A stretch of 64,000 nt of DNA, taken from assembly GCA_022835595.1 (NCBI GenBank), contig BQUP01000003.1:2032975-2096974 (forward strand), read 5' to 3'. The notes under the pieces are model-generated. The model was not told where the DNA came from. It saw only the letters and a list, made by a program, of their open reading frames with translations, and ran no database searches. Positions 1-13,680 of the stretch are shown piece by piece. Made by a program: the position numbers and the translations under genes. This DNA is from Cystobasidium ongulense (taxonomy: Eukaryota; Basidiomycota; Cystobasidiomycetes; Cystobasidiales; Cystobasidiaceae). How positions within the stretch are numbered: position 1 is the first letter of the stretch; every line of letters begins with the position of its first letter.

Positions 1-63
1 CAGAGGATACATTGGACGTGTGTCGGCCTGCTGCTTGTTGCTCCATGATCAACTGCAACTAAC

Positions 64-1098
64 ATGGACATGGACAGCGGTACGGGAGAAGCGCCATCAA
101 TACGGCCACTACAGCCACGCAAGAGGGGACCACTCCCTCGGATCTACCATCTGCTGGTCTCCCGCCTGTCAGCTCCCCTGCTGGCCTCGTTGATCCTGCT
201 CCCCATACTGCCATCATCCAACCGCCATTTCATCTTCGAGCTCGTCCCGTTCTACAAGACTCTGAAGTGTTTGTTGTCAACACCTTCACACGCTTCAAAC
301 ACACAACAATGGCTAAGCTACTGGGCGATATATGCATCCGTCCGTTTCCTCGAAGGGACGCGATGTAATGTATCTACAAAGTTGCAGCGGCGAGAAGCAC
401 TACACAACGCGTTGGAAAAGCTACCTCGAATGCTCGGAGAGCGTGTGTTGCGATTGTTCTCAATAGCAAGGCGGAGAACAAGTACAACGACGACGAGCGA
501 AGTGCTGGCTCGTGATATGACTCTTGCTACTCAATTAGCAGGCTCGTCGACTCGATGGATCGTTATCAAAGCAATCCTACTCTTCTATGCAATGGATGAA
601 GAACTTCAAGGAGCAAGAAGGATAATGCAAAAAGTCATAAAACCATTCTTTGGATTCTTCACGAGCTTGGACGAGGAGTACGATGACAGTGTGCTGTCGA
701 TATATCCCTCACACCAGCAGCATCCGGCGCGTCGGACAAGTATAAGCGGGACTCCATTGAAACTCAACCTGGAGGAGGAGCAAGCAGAAGACAAGCACGA
801 GGTCGAGGTCGACGAAGAGGTGTGTATGTGACTATTCACTCGGATCTGTGAGAAGGGCCAAACCCAATTGCCTACCTGACCATGCTGATATTTCTGCTTT
901 CAGCACACACGATCACCCGAAACGCCGGAGCTGAGCATGGACGGGAGTTGTGGTGGGAGCGATGAGGAGTGTGTGGAAGGCCGGATTGTCAATGATATGC
1001 TTGTCATCAAGCAGGATGTACTTGGTAGCCATCATGCCGCCACTTGGCCCTCGGAGACGAGACTGATAGCGGTAGAAGGTAACCAATGGGTGCGGTAG
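64..1098 (+). CDS. TB2/DP1/HVA22 family (REEP/Yop1-like) ER membrane-shaping protein
   Basis: Two exons (64-819, 904-1098), phase 0; the donor is GTGTGT and an upstream CTGAC branch precedes CAG. The protein has about 316 residues. Family signatures are QWLSYWAIYASVRFLEG near residues 81-97 and ILLFYAMDEELQGA followed by KVIKPFF near residues 170-195, matching the TB2/DP1/HVA22 pattern (QWL.YW..YA...LE and a late IRPFF). Known members are hairpin proteins that curve tubular ER. A linker of about 70 residues rich in Arg/Thr lies between the two signatures, where typical Yop1 has a short loop. The C-terminal tail is acidic and probably cytosolic. The ATG is the first in frame and upstream sequence is short, so an exon outside the window cannot be excluded. 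Confidence 0.72.
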
Positions 1099-1278
1099 AG
1101 GGTAGGGATGAAGTGCAGTTGAATGTTGTTTTTACAGTAGCTTCTGTGTGAATCTATACGGTACATGCTTCCATTATAATTTGATGCCTTGCTCGCCGCC
1201 GTGTTTTCTTTGCCGGCCTTTCGCTGCCGTTGCTTCTTGGTTCCGTTCCTACCAATACTGCATCAACAAGCATCAATC

Positions 1279-3418
1279 ATGCTCGCAGCATCCAGGACAG
1301 CGCTTAAACTGCGCAATGCACCAGTACACGCTGCTAGGGCATTCTCATCATCAACTGCCAGAGCTAGCTACGATGATACGGTGAGCGGGGCGGTCCAGGA
1401 AAGATGGAGGGATGTCCAGCTGAGAAAGGAAGCACTATATACAGATCCCTAACATCAATATCAACAAGAATTCAGCCGTAATATGTCAAGGAGCAACAGG
1501 TAAAACGGTACGTAGTAGCTTTTGTCCTTCCTATCATCATTTCCTGTCTTCTATCAAGTTCTCCGGGAAAGGCAGGCAAACGTGCGAAGAGCCGGCGAAA
1601 AGCGTGCAAATGCAGCCATAGAAGGAGCTAGAGCAGCACATACAACTCAATATAGACGATTGTAGTTGCTATATACGCCAGACTCCGTAAAGTCAAAGCT
1701 ACCGGGGTACCTATGCAAATCAAGTGAAAGCCTCGCTCGCAAGAACTTAGGTCCGCAACTCCCCGAAATGGGGCAGATAAGCTACCTTGGACGCGAGACA
1801 TGCCGCACACCAGCAGCTCAACACTTGGCATCTGCTGCAGTATCGCCAAGCTTGTCAATTGTCTTCTCTAGGCTTGTTCTTGCTGGGAGTGGCTGCTTTG
1901 CGACCTAGGCAAAGACTTGATCGCAATAGGCCGTTCTGCAAGAGAGGTCTCGCAGCAGACCTGCGACGCACGAGCTATGCGAATAGGCATGTGCCTCCTT
2001 CCAGTAGTCGTAGCTGGTACAATGTCACATTGCGCGAAAAGCTCTTGGCAATCAGTGTTCCATAGGAAGGCTTCAACGTACCAGTCTTTTAAAGCAACAG
2101 CGAACCCTGGAAAGAGTAGACGAACGAACGCTAAGCAAGCTGGACACACTACTTCTTAATTACCGACACCTTCCCAAAGCCAGAATCCTCCACACCATTC
2201 ACACCACATCTACCACTACCACAGACGTGCGCTTATGCTGATGCCCTGTCAATCTCCTCCGACCTGCACAGGCTACCTTCCATCTCCGAGAAGCCCTAGA
2301 GTACGGAACAAAGGTGAATAGTGCATCTCTATTATCCTCGATTAGATCCATACCGCATACTGAAATGGTGGTTTCTTGCTCTCGTTTTCGCTGTACAGGT
2401 CGTTGGTGGTACAAATCCTAAGAAGGCTGGAACCACACATCTTGGATTCCCAATCTATGCGACAGTTGCCGAAGTACGTTACAAATCTTTCAGATTCTTG
2501 TCCGTTTCTTGGCCAGAGGGTTAGCTATGGCTCGAGATAGGACTACCCAGGCCAATCATGTTGCCCACGTAGCTCAGAGATATTAACTTGCTGTACCGTC
2601 CTCTTCCACCCTACAGGCCGTTAAGTACGAAAAGCCACACGCTTCTGTTATTTATGTTCCACCTCCGTTTGCCGCTGCTGCAGTCTTAGAAGCCATCGAG
2701 GCTGAAATTCCTCTGATCGTAACGATTACCGAAGGTATTCCCCAACAAGATGAAGTTAGAATTGCACAAGCATTAAGATCACAAAGTAAATCGAGAATGA
2801 TTGGACCAAACTGCCCCGGTATCATGAGACCTGAACATGGTGGTGGATGCAAAATTGGTATTATGCCAGCTAGAATCTTCACTCCTGGAAAAATTGGTGT
2901 CGTTTCTAGATCCGGTACTTTGACCTATGAAGCTGTAGATCAAACTACTAAAGTCGGACTCGGTCAAACTCTATGCGTTGGTATCGGCGGTGATCCTTTC
3001 CCTGGTACTCAACATATTGATGTTATCAAGGCCTTCATGGAGGATGACGAGACTCAAGGTAAGTTCCATCAACTGCCATAGTATGATTCTCAAGCTTCGT
3101 ACTGAAAGTCTGTGTCGTGCTGCAGGTATTGTCATCATCGGTGAAATTGGTGGTACAATGGAAGAAGAAGCCGCAGCTTACCTAGAGCAACACAACAAGA
3201 CGCGAGCCAACCCTAAGCCAGTAGTTGGATTCATCGCTGGTAGAACAGCACCACCAGGACGAAGAATGGGCCACGCTGGAGCTATCATTTCAGGTGGAAA
3301 GGGTAAAGCTGAAGATAAAGTAGCTGCACTTGAAAGAGCAGGTGCTATCGTTTGCGATTCTCCTGCTAAAATCGGTGCTACCATGTTGAAAGCTATGAGA
3401 GAAGCTGGATTGGCATAA
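1279..3418 (+). CDS. LSC1: Succinate-CoA ligase alpha subunit, mitochondrial
   Basis: Six exons: 1279-1380, 1445-1507, 2272-2313, 2399-2473, 2617-3058, 3126-3418. The mature protein forms the CoA- and phosphohistidine-bearing alpha subunit of the TCA-cycle enzyme that converts succinyl-CoA to succinate with NTP synthesis, in the mitochondrial matrix. Visible motifs are ICQGATGKT in the N-terminal Rossmann fold, [38 protein letters not shown] and the phosphohistidine region [12 protein letters not shown]. The first 30 or so residues ([13 protein letters not shown], Arg/Ala/Ser-rich, no acidic residues) form a matrix-targeting presequence, which supports the ATG at 1279. Intron 2 is exceptionally long, about 764 bases. 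The gene is convergent with the hydrolase downstream. Confidence 0.96.
1508..2271 (+). other. Exceptionally long intron 2 of LSC1
   Basis: The intron of about 764 bases lies between the codons for GKT and ATFHLREAL. These residues are adjacent in the family, so no coding exon is missing. Other introns in this window are mostly below 130 bases. Short ORFs of 60-95 codons occur on both strands but none shows a recognisable domain. No tRNA, repeat or mobile element is evident inside. Confidence 0.75.
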
Positions 3419-3748
3419 TCTCTCAATCCTCGTAGCATTTGGCCTCATATCGCATGGCATGCCTGGCAACTTATTTTTCAGCAATCAGTAGAGAACACAT
3501 GCTGGTATAGCAAAAGGTTATATACTTTACGTGCAGCAAATAGTCAATTAGAAGCGCTGAAGCTATGAACTGGTCTCGGCGGGCTAAGCTGAGGAAGCCG
3601 GACACATTCTGCTCGGGTTTCAATCTGAAGCGATGCATTGCGACACATCACAAATGTCTATTGCATAACATCTAGGTGGAGAAGGCAGACCTGGCAAACT
3701 GACGACTGACCAACAAATATGTCTTAAGTAGTACAAGCGGACATGCAC
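3419..3748. other. Convergent 3' intergenic region
   Basis: Sequence between the stop codons of LSC1 and the convergent hydrolase gene. It must hold both 3' untranslated regions. No gene, repeat or RNA is seen. Confidence 0.6.
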
Positions 3749-5700
3749 CTACAAGTGCCTGTTGAGCCACTTCAGCATATCGTTCAGAACCCTTTGACGG
3801 GGTGCATCGTCTGCTTCGTCAATACCCTTAGCGAGCATGACATGCTCATATCCTTCATACAGCTGAATCTCCTTGTCTTTGCTGGAGCACTGGTCGAACA
3901 ACCGCTGACTCCCTCTGTGAATCATCGAAAATGTCATTTTAGCAAGTTGTGCTGCGCAAACGCGATGGAGGTCTGAATTTACCTAGGATTTGTAACGCGA
4001 TCTCCTGTTCCGTGAAATACCTTGAAAGGCAGATTCACTTCATGTAGACGGGTATTGACCATCTCAATACCTTTCAGGATAGCAAGTCCTGTTGCTATTC
4101 TTAGCTTCCCATGATATGTCTGAGGATCAGTTTCGACTGTTCGAACAAAAATGAAAGACCAACTTCAGCATCCGTAGGTTAAAATTTCGGTGCTGTTTCT
4201 GTTTTGTGGTGGAGTTACAGGACCTTGGCGCATATGGCTTACATTCTTGCTCCAGAGCAGGTCTATCCGTATTCTTGCCTCTATTTGCTTCAGCGAGTGG
4301 TAATCGACCAGCGAAGCTTGCAATTCCGCGAGCGAAATGCTCGACTAGCCAAGATGGGCGAGATTCCTTTATTATGCAAATAGCAAGTCAGTGATGAAGA
4401 AGCGACGAATCAAGCAATCCGCTTACCGGTGCAATTTCTAGCATTGGACAAAGAAGCATAGCGCCGTGTATTTTAGGTCTCCTCAAACCATTAAGGGGAT
4501 TGCGGATACCAGCTGTAGCAGCAGCTTCCGAGACCGGTGCAGGTGGGTATTGACTGGAAAATGACGATAAGCTCAGGTTTCATGTCCATAGGTCGATCTG
4601 GCTTACATTGCATATAATAAAGCAGTAAAACCGCCTAATTTCCGTGATAAAAGGGAATCGAGCGCATCAGACCAATCCTGTGCACGGCACGGACTGAAAG
4701 CAACCAATAACGCACCCATCGAAGCTCCAGCCACAAAGCGTTTACGACTATCGACTTCTTCAGGTGTCTTGCCGTGCTTCTCGTCTGTCAAAGCGACTTC
4801 GCAAATGACTGCATCTACTGCTTCTGCTAGGCTTTCCATCTGAAAACGTAAGGCTGGTCAGAAGGCCACGCGATTGCACGCTAGATACGTGTTTCGTTTA
4901 AGACTCGCCCTCGTTACATATGCATGCAGTCCCGTCGACCGCCCGTGAGACGGCAGGTCTGGGATGACTATAAGGAAAGACTGCCTCAGCATTCCCTCGC
5001 CTCAGCATTCCCTCGCATCCAAGACTTTCAATAACACTGACTTATTCGGTAGCCGGCTTGCAGGAACGTCTGAGCATGTTCGCTAAACTTTCCGCCGTAG
5101 TCGTTGATCTATTCGAGTACAATCTTGCACCGTCAGAACGAGTATTGTAGTCAGCAATCATTCCGCAGCAACTCACGCCATGGCAGTAAACCAGGTCCGC
5201 ATTCACGCTCTTCTCTTTGGATTCCCAGACCTGGAACACAGCATTTCAGTGGGACTGAGAGCCAGTAGTATAACTCCGTGCGAAGATAGTTTTACCTGAT
5301 AAGCAATCCAATCTCGTTCCGATCCCTTCATATGGACCTTGCCGCCCCAAGTATTGTACTTTTGGGTATTCTTCCGTATCTCGTCTTCCCGAGGACTATA
5401 CGGTAGGTCATATCTTCCGTGTGTTGGATCTTTAGGAGGTAACCAAGGTTGCACGAAGGTTGTCCTGTGAGATTGTCAATCAGTGTACGTTCGGTGATAA
5501 TCCCTGATCTATACAGGTCAAGTTGATGGGCCGCACTGAAAGGCTGATTCGTCGTGCAAAGCAGGAGTCTTGACCTTGTAGTACCAAGCTTCGTCCGGTG
5601 GAGGACTGAAGGTTTGCTTCTTGCTTAGCCGTCGGCCTTCGTCACTTGCTTCACCATTCGAGGCGCCAGTGGCGCCTGCCAGCAGCGGGCTTCTGGACAT
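3749..5700 (-). CDS. Alpha/beta hydrolase of the monoacylglycerol lipase (hydrolase-4/S33) type
   Basis: Eleven exons on the minus strand: 5537-5700, 5296-5464, 5177-5230, 5042-5108, 4918-4967, 4716-4839, 4607-4634, 4427-4553, 4243-4366, 3983-4136, 3749-3914. All phases agree and give 408 residues. The order of motifs is that of monoglyceride lipases: oxyanion region LVYCHG near residue 128, IIIPDLPSHGRSTGLHAY, nucleophile elbow GASMGG (Ser about 207), LCPMLEIAPESRPSW, Asp in HGTGDRVTNP (about 347) and His in YEGYEHVML (about 378), so the full Ser-Asp-His triad is present. Yeast Yju3 is the best-known fungal relative and releases fatty acid from monoacylglycerols. The protein is about 90 residues longer than Yju3, mostly at the N-terminus. 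A related lysophospholipase or other esterase activity remains possible. Confidence 0.88.
4985..5016. repeat. Perfect 16-base tandem duplication in an intron
   Basis: Two head-to-tail copies of CTCAGCATTCCCTCGC (4985-5000 and 5001-5016) lie in intron 4 of the hydrolase gene. The copies are identical, which suggests a recent slippage duplication with no effect on coding. Confidence 0.9.
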
Positions 5701-7561
5701 GCCGGCTATCAGATCACGATCAGCGGCACGTTAAGCGAGTGTAGATGCTATGTGTGATGTACAGTGACCAGCTGATTGACGATATTGGACTCAGTAGACG
5801 AGCAGCGGCGGGAAGCTGGCACATACTGATTTCCGATCACGCCTATGTAGCATCTTCCGACAGGCATGCATTCTCTTTACACTGACTGACATCTCTTCTT
5901 TAAAACTCTGGCAATATACTCCCAAAAATGCGGTACTGTTCAGCGTCAAATCTCGCACACACGGTGTAACCGACATACCGGGTACTTGCAACAGCAGGAA
6001 GGACAAGCAAAGATTGGTTGACACAAATATGTTACGATACATCCCACATGCGACATCCGTTGTAAATCTGCCTCCAAGACGCTAGCCAATGGGATGGCTG
6101 TATGGCTACATACATCTTGTTCTTGACCCACATCGGAAGACACTGCAGACAGTCAGACTGGCAGAGCACCGCTGTGCTGTGAGACGCCCTCGACCATGCG
6201 CTACACGATGCACCGTCAACCACGTATCACGAAAATATGCAGATATGTAGAAGCTGCCTCAAGTAGAGCGAAGGTAGAAACTGGTGATTCGCATCAGCCT
6301 CGTTTCTTGCCGCTCTTCGCCCTCTTAGGTAAAATGGGCGTTCAGAGAACCCCAGATTTAGCCTGCGTCGTCGTCAATCTTCAGTATATCTTCCCGTCTC
6401 CGTCGTCTCCCCTCTGCATCACCATACTCACCCCGAGTTTTTCACTCTCCCTTTTCTCTCCCAAGCTTCAGTCAACAGTTTTGACAGTAGCTCTGGTCCT
6501 CCACACTGCGCCTATGCTGTTAACGTGAACGGAGTTGGCGGGCTATCGCGGGCGGTGGTTCAGTTGGCAGGTGACCAGCACAGACACCGCCCAGATGTGC
6601 GCGACAGCAACCTCCTATACTTCACAGCCTGAAGGCTGCTCACAAGGAGAGGGGGGGGCGTCCTCAACAAGGGTGGATGACACTAGTTGTAGGCATGCAT
6701 ATCACGCTCATTTGCCCAAGCTCATCTACTCCAACCACGCAACCGTCGTACACCGCGATTGTCCAATAAGTTACAAAACCAGACATTTGCCCACCGCCCG
6801 GATCGAAAAGAGATGCACAGGCACAGCTGGGTATGCGGAACAGACTCGCAAAATACAGCGCCCGCTCGAGGGGAGGTGGCGAAACTTGAGGTATAAGCTG
6901 TCTCCCAGCTCTTGCTGCTCTTGTTTCCCCTATTATTACTTATCACAACCCCGACAAGACATATGTACCCCCCGACGAGTCCAGTAATGTATCCTCGTGG
7001 CCGTCCAACTGCACGCGGTCTTCCCCGCATCGGGAATGCGAGTAAGTCTATGGCCCCCGCGATCCACCTCTCCAGGACGCAAGGCCACCCCAGCATCCAT
7101 CAGAGGGGCCACTCCGAACCGCGCCAGCTCAGCACGGCTGGATTTGAGGTGAGGAGGCTCAAGCAGCGACTTCAGGAAGACCGGTGTGCGACACCGCATT
7201 GCGGCCACACTTTGCACAACTACTGAGATTTGGGTCTGCACGGCTATCTCGCATTACTCTTTGTTGTAGCCGTAGCCTTAGGCACCCGGACCTTTGGAGA
7301 AGTTTCTCTGACGAGGCCTTCAACACGCTGGTATGCGATCTTGCATACTTACTTGGGCATCCCACCGTGTCGAGCCAAGGTGTGACGTGACTTGCATGAT
7401 TGGAGTGGGTCTCCCGAAAAAGGCGAAGTGGAACACGCGACAGAGAACATTCCACCAGCGCCTTGAGCAAGTCTGGTTCGTAAGACGTTATTTTTGCTTC
7501 GAGCGTTCACATTATATTGACGTTTGCAACCTTAAGGGGGCATCTCTTTCGTCCAGAAGAC
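5701..7561. other. Long stretch without a supported gene
   Basis: Overlapping ORFs of 60-150 codons occur in several frames on both strands, but none has recognisable motifs or clean intron junctions.A pyrimidine-rich tract lies near 6365-6480 and resembles the promoter tracts upstream of other genes here. A run of eight G occurs at 6651-6658. The stretch contains the promoter of the minus-strand hydrolase and of the orphan gene that follows. An unrecognised fast-evolving gene or a non-coding RNA cannot be excluded. Confidence 0.5.
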
Positions 7562-8466
7562 ATGAGTGAACTGGTAAATCTTCTTCCATCCTTTCTGAAA
7601 GACTCTCTGAATCCTTCAAGTCGGAGACCAGACTCCAGTGTCGCCACAGCCTTTCCACTTGTTGCAACGGCTACTGGCTCTTTGCCTGCTTCCTCAAGCT
7701 TTCGGGCTCGTGTATCAACCGCGCCAGGGCATACAAATGCTTTTGACGCACAGAGACCGACCAGAAGCATTGGTAGGCTCTCCACAGTTACTAGGTCTAT
7801 CCGAATCGCGTGTTGACGTTCACTTGTAAAATCGCAACTGGGTCCACAATAGCGCCCGAATACAAACTCGTATTCCACGATCTTCCGCTCACGACCCAAG
7901 GAACGAGATGGACGATTCAAAATTATTTAGACGGGATGCAAACAGCCCAGAGGAACAAGCCTGACCGGTCTCTGTGTATGCTGGGATCATCGGCTTTCGG
8001 GTTCACCTGTTTCGCAAATGAATCTCTTTTTATCAAGGATCGTCTTCCTTGGCAATTTATGCATAGCCTATGGTACAAGGAGAAGGTAATAGACTACACG
8101 ATTTCTCTGCCAAAGAATGGCAATGCCCCCTTCGGAGCATGTTTCCGTTGGTCCTGCGACGTCAAAGACGGCAGAACAACAGTCGGGAATGCGTCAATCA
8201 GTCTCCAATATGTGAATGACAGCGTAAGAATTATCGGAGACTGGCAAGTCATCTACGTGTGTTTTTTACTTTTGAACGGCAAGACTGGATGCACAGAAGA
8301 GGTGAATATTCAGCTAGAGCGATTGACTAGAGAATTCGGCATACCATCCATTAGTACGAGCTGTAGGCACATAATCAATCCTTCTGGCAGACAGAGCACA
8401 GCGCATCTTGTGAAATTCTCTCGTGCTTGGAGATGCGAGCGACTTCCAGTCGAGAAAGCAAGTTAA
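7562..8466 (+). CDS. Orphan hypothetical protein
   Basis: Not recognised. The model has two exons, 7562-7772 and 7853-8466. The donor GTAGGC, branch TTGAC and acceptor TAG join in phase 1 and give about 274 residues. The N-terminal 70 residues are rich in Ser, Thr, Ala and Pro (MSELVNLLPSFLKDS..., with several SSS/TAT clusters). The remaining part looks globular, with scattered Cys, WTIQNYLDG and FRWSCDVKDGRTTVG. It is the longest clear frame in a gene-poor 3.4-kb stretch. No signal peptide is evident in this frame. A hydrophobic segment in an overlapping frame near 7650-7700 could reflect another 5' structure. Confidence 0.42.
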
Positions 8467-9116
8467 CAGTGTAGTAGCGGATGCCATAGTCTGTAGTCTG
8501 CCTGCTGTAAGCACGCTATATTGGACGACACCGAAAATTACCTTTGACTGCACATTCGGCTCGAGGCTTCGCGTCCAGCCTCTACAAGCTTAAGACTGAA
8601 ACACTAATGACTGTAGGAAAACTGCAAAGAATAAAGGATGGTCAGGGCACTTTCCTGCCGAAGGTCAAATAAATCAGCAGGTTAGAAGAATTATGCCAGC
8701 ATTGGAACTGCGATGTACCGTCATTATGACCTATCTACGGGCTGTCCAAGACCTTCAAACCGACATCATACATTTACATGGACCTGTCGTAGCCATGTCT
8801 TCGAAGGGCTCCATGATTAATGATACCTAATTACGGTGATGAATACGTTCAAGAGCAGAATATCGAGTAACACGATACCATCTGGCCTGCGAAGCGATAG
8901 TCTTTTGCAGCACACCAGCTTTGTCATAGAGCCCATTATTCACATCCAGGGATATCTGCTACCGAGAGTACTGCTCCTGAGGTACGTACGTGATTAGCTT
9001 GGAACTTGAAGCTGTGCGTAGACAGTGCTATGCTCGCTCCGCTGGCTGTCTTGGTGCCAACGCGTAGCTTTCGCTGTTTCGAGTGTGCTCTTCAACGTCA
9101 GTGACAGATGCTTTGA
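8467..9116. other. Intergenic region upstream of the lipase
   Basis: It contains the promoter of the downstream lipase gene. Only short, frame-inconsistent ORFs are present and I see no repeat or RNA gene. Confidence 0.5.
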
Positions 9117-11312
9117 ATGCTCTGGCTGCTGCGATCCTGCTCAGTCAGGCCCATCACTAGCCTGCGATTCGGCAGGCGGACCTTCATGAGCTCGCCTTCA
9201 ACGTCCTCGACAGCTACTAGCGAGCATGATGTACTCGATGCAGGAAGTCCGCAGCGTCCAGAGCAGGCGCACGTCAAGACGCATGTGCATTCACGAACTC
9301 ACAAGAAGCGAAAGAGCATCGAGAATGAGCTGTCTGAAGCTATGCAGTCCTCTCTCATGCCAATAATCACGACCTCGTCTGTCGGTCGATCAACGTCAAC
9401 ATCAACATCAGCCGAAAGAATAGACAGTCCCTTCCTCTATGGGACAGCGAGCACACTCACTCGACCTGTGAATCTAGCACTTGCTCCTGATAGACGCCGG
9501 TCAAGCAGTCGCGGTCATCTTCAACGGCAAAGGTCTCTTTCCGCAGGCTCGCTCAATGATCTTGGTGATGGAGATCCCTTCGCATGGCTGCGGCAGACAG
9601 TGCAAGAACAGCGAAGACAAGCAAGTCTGTCTGAACATACGTTTATCCCTTCGACCTCTATGCCTGCGTCTCCGATAGCAGCCACACATCTCGCAAGCTC
9701 ACCGACATCAATACATGTCACGGCTACCGCTCACGCAGATGACTATGTTGGAGCTGGTTGGCTTTCACTTGTTGCTGGAAAAGGTCCAGTCAGCGAGCAT
9801 CTCCATAGTCAAGTGCCGCCTGTCGCGTCCTCGTCTACCTCGTCACGCTTCGCATTCCCGAGCATGCCAAGTCTACCCTCAATGCCTACCTTTCAAACAC
9901 CTACAATGCCGACTTTCAAAGCCCCGAATTTAGCTAACTTTAGCACATCAAGTGCTAGTAGCTTCATGCCTGACTCCTTGGCTAGAATGATGGGAGGAAA
10001 CATGAGTGAGAATGAAAATAAAAAGTTCATGGATGAAGATGATCAAACAGCAGATAACGAGCCAGATTGGGCTCGTATAAAGGTAAGATCGCTTATTCCA
10101 ATTGGCGTGTATACCTCTCCAGCTCATCACATATGCTTGCACACACCCCAGGACAAATATGAGAAACCTCAACTCCCTATGGTGTTCTTGCATGGCCTGT
10201 TCGGTTTCAGCGTACTTGGTCCATCAACCTTGCCCGCCTTCCAGATCCAATATTGGCGCGGTGTGCGACAAGCCTTGGAAGAGCTAGGTGTGGAAGTATT
10301 GATGACTGCATCCCCGGCGTCAGGAAGTAAGGTATATTACTGCCATTGGAAACCCGGCAGAGGCACTAACCTGCCTTCTCTATTGGATAGACATTGAAAC
10401 AAGGGCGAAAGCGATATGCGAACAGATAATAGAAAGATTCCCAGGTCGAGAAGTGAATCTCATTGGCCATTCGATGGGTGGCTTAGATGCACGATATCTC
10501 ATAACACACCTGCAGCCTGAAGCGTTTACTGTAAAGACGTTGACTACGATAGCTACACCTCACAGAGGTTCAGCTTTCGCTGACTATCTGCTAGTGAGCG
10601 CATTTCCGCAGCTTTTCCTCGTTACGTCGAGAGGGCTAATTTTTCGAGTCTTTGCAGGAGGATATACTTGGCAGGCGTAACTTACCCTCTCTCTTGACTA
10701 TGATGGATGCACTTCAGATGCCAGGTGGAGGGAGAGCCTTCGACGCACTGACCAGGACGAAAATGGCCAAGTTTAATGAGGAGACCCCGGATGATCCTTC
10801 TGTGACCTACTATAGCTATGGAGCCAAGTTTAAGCCGTCTATCGTGGAGTGAGTGCAATATCTTTGAAACACGGATGCACGTATGCATAGTGATTCATAT
10901 TGACACATGCCAATTGTCTGATCTACTCAGCGTCTTTCGTTTGCCCTGGTCCATCATTTATGAGAAGGAAGGCGAAAATGATGGACTGGTGTCTGTCGAG
11001 TCGGCTATGTGGGGCAATTACAAGGTAAGCTATATCGTAGTTCGATACGGTAGGACCTCTGCTGAGGGAAACTCCTTTCTATTTCAGGCTACGCTCGATA
11101 ACGTTAATCATCTGGATCTCGTAAGCCAGGAACCTCCATTACACGGGCATGTATGGAGAATGCTGACGCATTGTATCCTCGATGATTTGTAGGTCGGCTG
11201 GGTCGGTAGAATGCGATTTGCCTTCGCTGAACTTACTGGAAAAGCCATTCGATTCAAGCCAGTTTCGTTCTACCTCGCTATCGCTGAAGAGTTGTCGAAA
11301 GAGGGCTATTGA
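9117..11312 (+). CDS. Bacterial-type (LipA/TGL2-like) triacylglycerol lipase with a long Ser-rich N-terminus
   Basis: Seven exons: 9117-10082, 10152-10326, 10391-10593, 10658-10848, 10931-11024, 11088-11120, 11193-11312; 593 residues. The catalytic half (from about 325) has oxyanion motif FLHGLFGFSVLGP, QYWRGVRQALEELGVEV, nucleophile elbow LIGHSMGGLDARY (Ser about 408), ATPHRGSAFADYL, probable catalytic Asp in ENDGLVSVESAMWG and His in NHLDLVGW. This is the layout of Pseudomonas/Burkholderia LipA-type lipases and of yeast mitochondrial Tgl2. The first 320 residues are low-complexity and rich in Ser, Thr and Pro, with an Arg-rich start (MLWLLRSCSVRPITSLRFGR) that could be a mitochondrial presequence. 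The substrate is inferred from the family. Confidence 0.9.
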
Positions 11313-11668
11313 ACATTTATAGTATCCGATACCGGCACATGCATTTCACTTTATAGTCGCATTGGCAGGCTTTCACTCATCTAGATACGCCGTCGGCATC
11401 TCGCAGTATGTGGTAGTACATGTTGTTATAGTATACCAGTTGCCAAGTCCTGCAATGTTTAGCGCAAAGGATGGCCAAGTGATCTATTCCGGCCTATAAT
11501 ACCACTGCCATAACAATCTATCCGACACTCAGTGCAGTTGAACAAAGCAGTGGGTCTTCCGTACTTTGCTGTCTACTCGCCCGTCCGATCACCCGTAAGC
11601 CGAAGCCATGCAGCTGCTTCGTTCTTCAGCTCTTTCTCATTCATCCCCATCCATCACCATTGTCAACC
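11313..11668. other. Intergenic region upstream of LEU2
   Basis: The stretch holds the lipase 3' end and the LEU2 promoter. The last 60 bases before the LEU2 start are pyrimidine-rich. No clear Leu3-type CCGG-N4-CCGG palindrome is seen. Confidence 0.5.
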
Positions 11669-13066
<1,398 letters not shown>

Positions 13067-13680
13067 ATTACCGCATTTGACGATTTAAGAAGCATCTGGC
13101 TGGTGCGATGCAATATATGACAAATTTGACTCCTATAGAAGGTATATCTTAGTATGAGAATCATTGCGAATTGCATCCTTTCCGCATATCGCTTTAAATT
13201 ACACTTGTGGTGTTCGCTATACTGGTGGCGGTCCTCACTCAGCACGGCAGCCGCACTTTGCTCTTTCGCTTGCTCTTACACCAAAACAAAGACAACATCA
13301 TCACATCATTCGAACTCGAACCTGAATGAGCAACCTGAGTCTGCAAATACCAAAGTGACGTTCCCGACATTCTGGACATGCTCACTCGATGACATTCTTC
13401 AGCGTTCTGTTGAAGAATGATGGGCGGATTCCGTCATGCGAAGACCATTCCCTCCCTTGAGACATCAGCAACGAGGGAAAGCGCCAGGACTGCTCCTTTG
13501 TCTGCTCATTCCACTGATTCGAGCACTGCTCTGTCTCTGCTACTCTCTTTCTCTTCTTCTCGTCCTGTCTACATACTACAGCTACCTTCTTGCACGCATC
13601 CTATCCAGGCTCAGGCCAGCCACTACGCAAACCAGCACCGTCTTTAGGAAGTCATACTCCCTAGACATCCACAGCTCATC
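13067..13680. other. Intergenic region with pyrimidine-rich tract
   Basis: Downstream of LEU2. A CT-rich tract near 13510-13590 precedes the small ORF that follows and could be its promoter. An overlapping 97-codon frame (13436-13729) is hydrophobic but has no recognisable domain, and I do not call it. Confidence 0.45.

Noticed and set aside
6535-7470. Several ORFs of 100-150 codons on both strands
   Set aside because: They overlap one another, have biased composition typical of chance frames, and show no recognisable motif.
7507-7920. 137-codon minus-strand ORF opposite the orphan gene
   Set aside because: No domain or splice support; the plus-strand two-exon model explains the region better.
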